This document shows, in pieces, positions 56,274 through 64,000 of a stretch of DNA of 64,000 bases (the stretch's first letter is position 1; the number at the start of each line of letters is the position of its first letter). The notes beneath the pieces are model-generated. The model was not told the origin of the DNA and did not search any database. It saw only the letters and a list, made by a program, of their open reading frames with translations. This DNA comes from Cryptomeria japonica (taxonomy: Eukaryota; Streptophyta; Pinopsida; Cupressales; Cupressaceae), in NCBI RefSeq assembly GCF_030272615.1, contig NC_081414.1:1007001-1071000 (forward strand), given 5' to 3'. A program made the position numbers and the translations under genes.

Positions 56274-58425
56274 TGGTGCAGGAGCACCTAGTTGAGTAAA
56301 AACTCCCATTTTTGTGTCTTTAATGCTTTTATGTTTGTAAAGTCTTGTGTTAGGTTGATTATTTTATTTTAGGTTGTTTTGAGTCATGTGCAGTGGTTTT
56401 GATCTCATTTTGGGCTTAAGAGATCAAATCTTGCACTTCAGGCTTTGAGTTGACAATTTTTGGCCAAAATATGCAAAATTGCCAAAAAGGACTTCTAATG
56501 CCTTCAAGAGAATTGAAACATGTTTTTAAAGTATTTTTAGGCATGTATAAGTTGTTTAGACAAGTTGATTAGGCTAGATTGTCAAAAATGCCTCTTTGAG
56601 CAAGAAAAGTTGTCATTTTGACTTGAAAAGTTGTCAAAAATGTCATTTTCTTGAAAAATGAAGTTATGGAAGCCCCATGTCCATAATAGGGCCTTAAAAA
56701 AAACTAGAGAAACTATATAAGGCCTCCATTTTCCTTGAAAAGGGTTGGTGATTGTATTTACAAGAGAATCTTAATAGAAATCATGTTTTTTGGCTTTTAT
56801 GACTATTTTTTTCTTCCTTGGAGTAACAGTCCATACTGTAGCACTCTTGTCTGCACTGCACCTTCTGGAAGGTGTTCATATTGGTCATTCAATGCACCAC
56901 AATTGATTATTTTTTGGTTTCTTTTGTAAATTGGTTTGTACAAAAATATTTGCAAACTGTGTGCCTGCTGCCCTACCAAGGGTTTGGAGTTTTAAAATGC
57001 ATCAACTTGGTTGATCCAGGTCTGGGATCCCTCCAATGGATTTTTCCAAGTTGATTCATGTGTATATATTGTACATATATTTCATTTTGTGCCAGAGAAG
57101 TGTTTTGAAGATGCATTTGATTGAGAACTAGGCAAGTTGGAGTAACTCAGCTAGTTCATGGTTGAAACTCAGAATTTGCACCCAAAACAATGTGACTGAG
57201 AAAAAGAGTAAGACAAAGGTTTGGACAGGTGATCAAGGAGGCTAAATACCATCTTGGTGTGTTGGAATAAACTTGTTTCATCTAATCATTCTTTTTTTGA
57301 AGCAAAACAATGAGTTCACCGTTTTTGGAAATTGTGTTTGTAAAAGTGTTCAAGGAATGCTCCAAAGCATAATCCAAGCCTTAAACCATGAGGGCTATGT
57401 AATAAGAGTTTCTCTAGTATTTTTCAGACCTTTCTAAGGTATTCTTCCCATTCAAACTCTTCTTTATGCAGGTCTAAAGAGATGGCAGCAGTTGACTGGT
57501 AAAAGGCAACAAATTGATAGTGACAGTGGTAATTTACTATTTTCTCACTTGTTTAACAAGTGTTTGGAAAAATGCTTGAATGGAAGAGGCAGGGGATACA
57601 TGTTGAAGACATGTTAGAGGTCCCATGAAGGTCTAGGCACTTAGGAGGTGCATAAGGAAACAAACCCAATGATTACACTCCTAAACCCTCCAAAACTCTA
57701 CTTTTAAGCCAATTTTTGTGGACAGTCACTAAACTAACTTGGTGGAACCTAAAACCATGAAAATATCCTTTCTATGACTAATTTAACTTCATCCAAAACA
57801 AGTTCCATGGTCAAGAAACCCATCGTTGGGTAGGGTGAACAAAAACATGACCAATTAGCCCTCCATGGGCTAGTAGCCTTGTTGGTTGCATAACACACAA
57901 ATGACAGTTTTTGAAAGAATGTTCCAACCCGATTGTAAGGAGGATTTGGGGGCTTGTGAAACCTTAGGAGAACAATCCTAAACAATGTGATAAGTGTCAG
58001 TTGGAGCCTTGGACAGTGCATAGCCTAAATTGGAGGTTTTGATCCTTTAGTGGTGCATTTGAGCAAGCAAATGACTATGAGCCTAAAACCAAGTTTGACT
58101 TGCAAACCTTGAACAAAAATTTTCTGCCCCCACATGTTCATGTTGGATTTTCTATTATGCATTGAAAACAACAAGTTGGATGCCAAGAGCAAGGGTTGAG
58201 ATTGAGTAGCTGGGTGGAGTGAGAGATTTGAGTAGTTTGAGCATGGGTGAGAGCCATCACCTAGAAGGGAGCTTATTAGGCAAGTGAACCATGGAGTACT
58301 TGGTACTATAACCACAAGACTAATTGTGTAAACATATACAACAAACTCAACAAGTCTTTGGATAATGAATTGAACCTTTTGAGCAAATTAGTCTCTTGAA
58401 CACTTTCCTAGCAATCTCCCTATCA
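56274..58425 (+). repeat. G 3' LTR (2,152 bp)
   Basis: Pair of 49496-51609, with a short local insertion around 56615 (gttgtcattttgacttgaaaa). Ends CCCTATCA before the duplication cttta. Confidence 0.95.
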
Positions 58426-58430
58426 CTTTA

Positions 58431-59350
58431 AGGGCTAATTTCTCACTCAGGTATTCAAAAAGTTCTACTAGGAGAAAATTCTCAATTGAACCAAGAGCTA
58501 TAACATTCTAGAGAAAATTAATAGTCAAATCTTCTTCAATCCCATCTTGATCAAATGATGGTTGTGATAACCATGCATCTCCAATTTTCTTAATTCCATC
58601 AGATTCCTCAAGTACCTTCAAAACTTAACAACCTCCAAAGGATCTTCATCGGGAGAACTAGAGGGTTCCTTCTACAATGCTTCTTCTTCTACAACCATTT
58701 CCTTATGCTTAACATCAACTTCAATGGTTTCAACATCATCAATACTAATGATTTAAGCCTTATCTTTTCTAATTGACTTCCTCTTTTTAATGATCAAAGA
58801 AGGGGTCTCAATTGATCTTCTGCATTTTTTCCTTGTAGAGGAGGATCCTTTTGGAGCCACCTGTTCAACAACCTCTGAACAACCAAGCTCTTCATAAGTC
58901 CCAAACTTATCTTCAGCCAAATCTACCTAAAGCCTAAGAAGTTCATCTGCATACATCTCACATTCTGCATCACTAATTTCATAACCAAATCCTGATAACC
59001 GGACCTTTCAGTGCAACATAGCTTTTATAAAAAATGATTAGTATCTACCAAGAAAGTAGCAGTATCTTTGTACTTCTCAACACATCTTTTTGGGATCCTA
59101 TATCTCAAAATTAAGTTCTTCTAGAGTTCATAAATGTATTCCTTGCATACCGTATCTCTATCATTTAGATTATCTAAATATCTTTTAATTTTCTTTCCAA
59201 CCAGTAAGCTCACATCCCAAGCAACATTCTCCTTCAATGGTAATGAATTTAAAAAGTCGAAAGCTAGGCATACTATCAATTACTAGAATGAATGAGGATA
59301 GTTGTTTATGGCCTTCTTGGAAAATCCATTTGTATAATGGACTTGGAAAC
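58431..59350 (-). pseudogene. Element F internal part, right of G: unknown protein
   Basis: After G, F continues on the minus strand. Readable with stops: YTNGFSKKA-like text near 59310, then RYLDNLNDRDTVCKEYIYEL, LRYRIPKRCVEKYKDTATFL, YADELLRL and APKGSSSTRKKCRRS followed by an acidic Val/Glu-rich stretch. I do not recognise a named domain. It reads in the same orientation as F's LTR and PPT, upstream of 48763-49490, so the two pieces were probably one ORF split by G. It may equally be captured host sequence. Confidence 0.55.
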
Positions 59351-59740
59351 TAACATTTATGAATATTAGAGTTTTGGATATTTAATAATGTTTTTCATTT
59401 TAATACTTATAAAGTTTCAATGGCTTTGAAATAATATTATTGTAATTCTAAATGCTTCCAAATATTGTCCAACATTTCCCATAAGCCACCTTTGCCATTG
59501 TTAAAATTAATTCTTCAAAACAAAAATTTAATCAATGTACTCAATGGATGAATAATTAATGCTCAGGGATCTCCATAGTGACCCCTTTAGTCTCTTGAAC
59601 CAAATTGGCTTTCAATATGTACCTCAAGCATTGAATGTATTTTATAATTAATTATCAATATTAAATGCATTCCTTTAATAAACCCAATTGACTATATATC
59701 TACAAAGCTATGACCATCCAATATTCCCTCACATGCCAAA
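59351..59740. other. Noncoding AT-rich DNA, right of F
   Basis: No domain or terminal structure is recognised. The right end of F is lost somewhere in or before this stretch. Confidence 0.5.
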
Positions 59741-59988
59741 GGGTCGTAGCTCAATTGTTGAGTACAATTGGTGAGGATGATGGTATGTGATATAGAAGCT
59801 ACCTACCAAGATTCAAACCCCTAGAGGCATGTTCAAGCCAGTTTGATGGACTAGATCTCCCTGCACACGGCTGCTTGTGAAAGGCGATGTGTGATTTAGA
59901 TATATGCTTACTCAAATTGTTGCAATCCACTATATAAAGGCAGAGATGCCGACACCTATATATTTCGACTTGTTTACATAAAAAAAAT
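59741..59988 (+). mobile_element. Probable tRNA-derived SINE
   Basis: About 248 bp opening gggtcgtagctcaattg, which resembles a pol III A box (TAGCTCAATTG, 59747-59757). A B-box-like agattcaaacccc follows near 59809-59821, and the 3' end is A-rich (cataaaaaaaatt). No clear target-site duplication is seen, so the ends are approximate. No homology search could be made. Confidence 0.5.
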
Positions 59989-62900
59989 TCCCCAACATTA
60001 AATTACATTTGCAATATCAAATACAATCTCATAAATAGATATTGACCAATTACAAAATATATAATGTACAATACATTCCCAACAAAATATTATATTTTAA
60101 AAACAATATAATCTAATCTTTTGTAAAAAGTTCAATCGTTAAACTATGGGTCCTTCTAGACTTCATAAACCAATCCAAATAGCTCCCGGAAACCCCTTTT
60201 TGATGCATCTAAAGTCAAATATTTTCACATGGTTGTCTGACAGCAATTGTCCACGAAGTTTAATTTTCCTACCGCTACAAATTAAACGTGTTTTTTCCAT
60301 ATATAATATAATAGCAAAGGATCTGGTACACAATGACTGTAGAATGCTAGTCTCTGGATAATCAAACAATGCCAACGTGTTAGAGCTTTGTTACAGACGC
60401 CATTTTTAGACACACAGACTTTACCATTGAGAGATCTGCCTTCTCCTCAAAACACAAAATGGGATTGAGTTTCTTAACTCAGAACCAAATTCTCTGTAAA
60501 CTGGTTTTGAAAAGGAAATTTCGAAGATTAGAACTACATTTACATTGAACAATCAAGCAGTTGGTCACCATGATTTCACAGTGGCGCAAGACGTTTTCAA
60601 TAGTTTGGCCGTACCAAAGCTTTCTCGTGAGCAATGTAATGATACAACAACAGAACAGACCACTATTGTGACTGCAATATTCAATTATAGCTAGGAATCA
60701 TATTTTTCCGTTCCTTTGTCTTTTTCAATTCTAAGTATGTTAGAATGAAGGCGAATTGTTCTAGGCTTTATACGACTACAAAAGCATCTATCACGCAAGT
60801 CGAAATAAGTGAAGACAAAGAATAATCCGTAGATTCACAAAAGATGATTGATGAAATTGATGGGACCTGTTTTTCTTTCCTTTTCTCTGTTGTCGTTGAG
60901 TGATCGTAGGTACCTATACAAACTATACTATCTGTCACAACCATTCTGTCATCTGCTGTGACAAACCAACAATCGTCATCATCATTTTAACCCTTCGCTT
61001 TATTATTATTAACCCTCCTGTGAGCACTGATTTTGATAATAAAGCCCTTCGCTTTATGCTTTCTACCTACTTTTTTAACTCTCATCTGCATTTACTGTAT
61101 TGTCAGGCGAGATCTTCAAGTAAATTATGATAAAACACAGAGCAAAACGTGAGGGGAGTGACTATGTTGGGCAATTATTTAACGTGATTGACTAGTTTTA
61201 TTGGAAATGAAAACCTAATTCATTTATGTTCCGTCTACTAAAATTTATGTGGCATGCAAGTAGATTATGTGCAATTACTTAGTGTGAAGAATCTTAGTGC
61301 ATAGTAAAGGACAGATTTCAAATGATCTATGATATCTGTAAGTCGGTGCTTAATCAACTAAATTCTAACAAGTAGTACCATTCTTTCAGACTAATCTCTG
61401 TATGATCTAATACAACGAATGATAATCTGTGTGAGTAATAGAAGTAAAAGTCAACTTTAGCATAGAAATAAATAGTGGGCGAGTGATCATGATAGCAATT
61501 TCCATGCCATGTGTGATGGCAAGATAGGAAAAGGCATCGAAACTGTAGCTACTCAAGAATTCATCCTCAAAAACATATAGAGATTAGTAAGCAATCATCC
61601 ATTGGGTTTACGTAGTTCCTAATGAATAGGGGTATGGATGTTTTAACTGAAGGCGGCATGAATAAATCAATTGTGAAATCAGTATGAAAAGTTCAAACTC
61701 AATTGTAATTGATGTTTTCTTACACTTTCAAATTATTAATTCCATCTATTTATTTTCAATTAGTTTTGTTTTGAAAATCATGTAAAGCATTTATTTCATA
61801 TTTTATTTTATAATTTATCATAATTAATTTATTAATATCATTTTTTTCTTTTTAATATTTTTCTGATCGTATATTTTTTAGGATTTTTTAATTTATTTTT
61901 CTTTAAAATAAAGACAGATACCCAATCAAAATGAATCAAACTACTGAACCCTATAATTTTTTCCTAAACCCTAATGCAAATAAACCCCTCTTATAAACCT
62001 AGGGAGGATTGAAGCTACTTTTCTTGGTGGTTATGTTATATATTTTTAAAAAATTATTATTAATTATTATATTTTAATTTTTTTTTAATAAAATATTGAT
62101 TATAATTTTTTTTTAAATTAATAATGTTTGACATTATTAAAGATATAAAAGATAATAAAAAAATTACATAAACAAAATTAATTTAAAATATATATTTTAA
62201 TATGTTTTTTTTGTATTTTTAGCTTTTTTACTATGATTTTATTAGTACTGTGGATTTTTTCTTTTCAATATTTTAAAAGTTAAGATGCAATAAAATTTTT
62301 TAGAATCTATATCTCCATGTTTTAAAGTTTTATATTATATAAATAAATAAACATATATATAATAAAAATATATAAGTTAACAATATTATTTTAGTTATTC
62401 TCATGCAATTTAATATTATAAAATTTTGATAATAAAATAATGTTAAATTGATAATATAGCACTAATATTTATAATAGTAAATAAATAAATAACAACATAA
62501 TAATAATAAATATATAAAATTTAATACAATAATATTATAGTATAATTATAATATATTAATAATATAATAATATAAAAATACTAATATTAATCTTTATTTT
62601 GTAATTTACTACAAAAAGTGAAATGATGAACAAACATATAAAAAACATAAAAAATCTTACAAAAACCTTACTCAACTAAACTGCTCACGTTAAATTTATT
62701 TAATATCATTTTATTATATATTTTTTACTTAATATTTTTTATTCAAATTGTGATAAGTCAAATACTAATGATAATATTTTTATTTATTATTCAATATTAC
62801 TATTTTATTATTAAAAATATTTGTCCTTGCAAAATTATATTGTATTCCATTAACTTATATCACTTTCTAATTTTTTGATATTTTAATTTTATAATCAACA

Positions 62901-64000
62901 ATGTAGTATTTTGGGAATATATTTGACTTAGTCATATAAAAAAGAAGACTCAATCTAGCAAAGGCAACATCCCTTCTCAATAATATTATTATAATAAACT
63001 AATTTAATTATAATTATAGTCTTCAATCTAATTAAAATTAAAATTTTAAAATTATACACCTTATAAAATCAATTTAAAACTAACAATTACAATTTTAATT
63101 TTAATAACTATTTATAATTTAAAATATACAATATCAACCTTATTATCTCACCTTCACCACGACTTACAAATACACTACTGAGAAGCTACTTCAAACAATC
63201 ATACATATTATTATATCAAAATATTCTTAATACATACTTATTAAATTAAATTTATTACTATTACTATAATACGACAAGTACTAGCCACTACGTGGCACTT
63301 GTTTGTAATTTTAATTAAAAGTTAAATATAAATTGTATCAATTTTAATGTAATTTAATTAATTATATTAAATTAATTATAAGGGAACGTTCAAATATAAC
63401 CCCTCCTAATTATAAGGGAAGGCTCCCCCTTTCTACTGCAATTGCTTTCTATTTTTCCTGCCTGCCAATTTTACACTAATCCAAGGTACAATAAAAACTT
63501 AGTCCTCTTCTTTCAGAACCAGTTATATCTAATTCTCTTTTTAGATTAGATTCCTTCTCTAAATGACTTAAAACTTGCAGTAATATTAACTAATTTACTT
63601 AAGAAGTAAAATGCCCATGAAAGAACAAAGTCTTACATTACTTCCCTTTTTCTGAAAATGACTTAGGGATGGAAGTTAGCAGACTTAGGAACACAAATAT
63701 TCTTTCAATGTACCCAAATTCCTATCAACCACTGTAACCCAAATATATTGAAAAATATTCTACTCTAACTGGATAGTTCGTATAACACAAAGACTCCACT
63801 TCCTATCTTCTAAATATAATTTTTAGACTTAATTTGTAAAAGCTCAAAGACTTAAAGCAATTCTCCCCTTAACCAATTTCCAATTCTTGAAACTTCAAAG
63901 TAACTCAAAGATTACTTGTAAAGAATAAAAATACTTTTCAATTTTTAACACCAAGACTATATTCAATTTTAATCATTCAAGAACATATGACAACAATGAC
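59989..64000. other. Noncoding AT-rich DNA
   Basis: No gene, RNA gene or element is recognised. 60130-61140 is of mixed composition with short, unconvincing frames. 61740-63400 is extremely AT-rich, with long runs of TAATATTATA-type sequence and a direct repeat aattataagggaa near 63375-63420. A promoter or matrix attachment role cannot be judged from sequence alone. Confidence 0.5.

Larger units (their letters stand above)
49496..58425 (+). mobile_element. Element G: complete Ty3/gypsy retrotransposon inserted in F
   Basis: 8,930 bp, exact target-site duplication cttta (49491-49495 and 58426-58430). LTRs 49496-51609 and 56274-58425 (unusually long at ~2.1 kb). PBS TGGTATCAGAGCC at 51613-51625 and a PPT before 56274. 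Gag, protease, RT, RNase H and integrase follow in one orientation, mostly in one frame, broken by a few stops and a frameshift. It is among the best preserved elements here. Confidence 0.96.

Noticed and set aside
60146-61130. Possible small genes at 60146-60375 and 60900-61130
   Set aside because: Short, overlapping on both strands, no domain, no conserved gene structure visible.

Overview
The window reads as plant nuclear DNA, most likely from a large, repeat-rich genome such as a conifer or other gymnosperm. This is inferred from the dense nesting of plant-type LTR retrotransposons, from 1-2 kb LTRs and from the AT-rich noncoding DNA. I found no convincing intact host gene. Nearly everything recognisable is a retroelement, a fragment of one, or a tandem or low-complexity repeat. 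All gag-pol genes carry stops or frameshifts and look dead.

Layout. 1-2578: a 20-bp satellite whose units keep switching strand, interrupted by a CT-rich block. 2579-4090: GA-rich low-complexity DNA, part of which is an inverted copy of the CT block. 4600-7276: element H, a 5'-truncated Ty1/copia with a 3' LTR. 7277-11359: noncoding. 11360-12257 and 12258-12689 + 36750-37193: an ~890-bp tandem duplication (R). Its second copy was split by a 24-kb stack of nested insertions: C (12690-36744, an LTR-LTR remnant), in it A (13783-35803, Ty1/copia, minus strand), in A both B (18846-28804, Ty1/copia, minus strand) and D2 (30407-33177), and in B, D1 (23330-26136). D1 and D2 are two copies of one non-autonomous LTR family with a GC-rich core. 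37194-39929: noncoding. 39930-40980 + 47215-47743: a dead L1-like LINE, split by E (40981-47209, Ty3/gypsy chromovirus, minus strand) and cut on its right by F (LTR 47744-48748, copia-type, minus strand). F is in turn split by G (49496-58425, complete Ty3/gypsy, plus strand) and continues to about 59350. 59741-59988: a probable tRNA-derived SINE. 59989-64000: AT-rich noncoding DNA.

The order of insertion can be read directly, because five elements keep exact 5-bp target-site duplications: B gagtt, D1 caaaa, D2 acttt (sense strand), E ttatg, G cttta. C keeps a 4-of-5 match (agctt/agatt), and A a degraded one (tacaa/tagag, with taaag in the uninterrupted LTR).

Most interesting observations: (1) a hairpin close to the 3' end of the LTR in four copia-type families (A, B, C, F), with a C-rich loop and a stem whose sequence differs between families while pairing is kept; (2) the D family, which carries a GC-rich Pro/Ala-type core and shares its pre-polypurine-tract block with element H; (3) the strand-switching satellite; (4) a non-pol reading region in F lying between pol and the 3' LTR.
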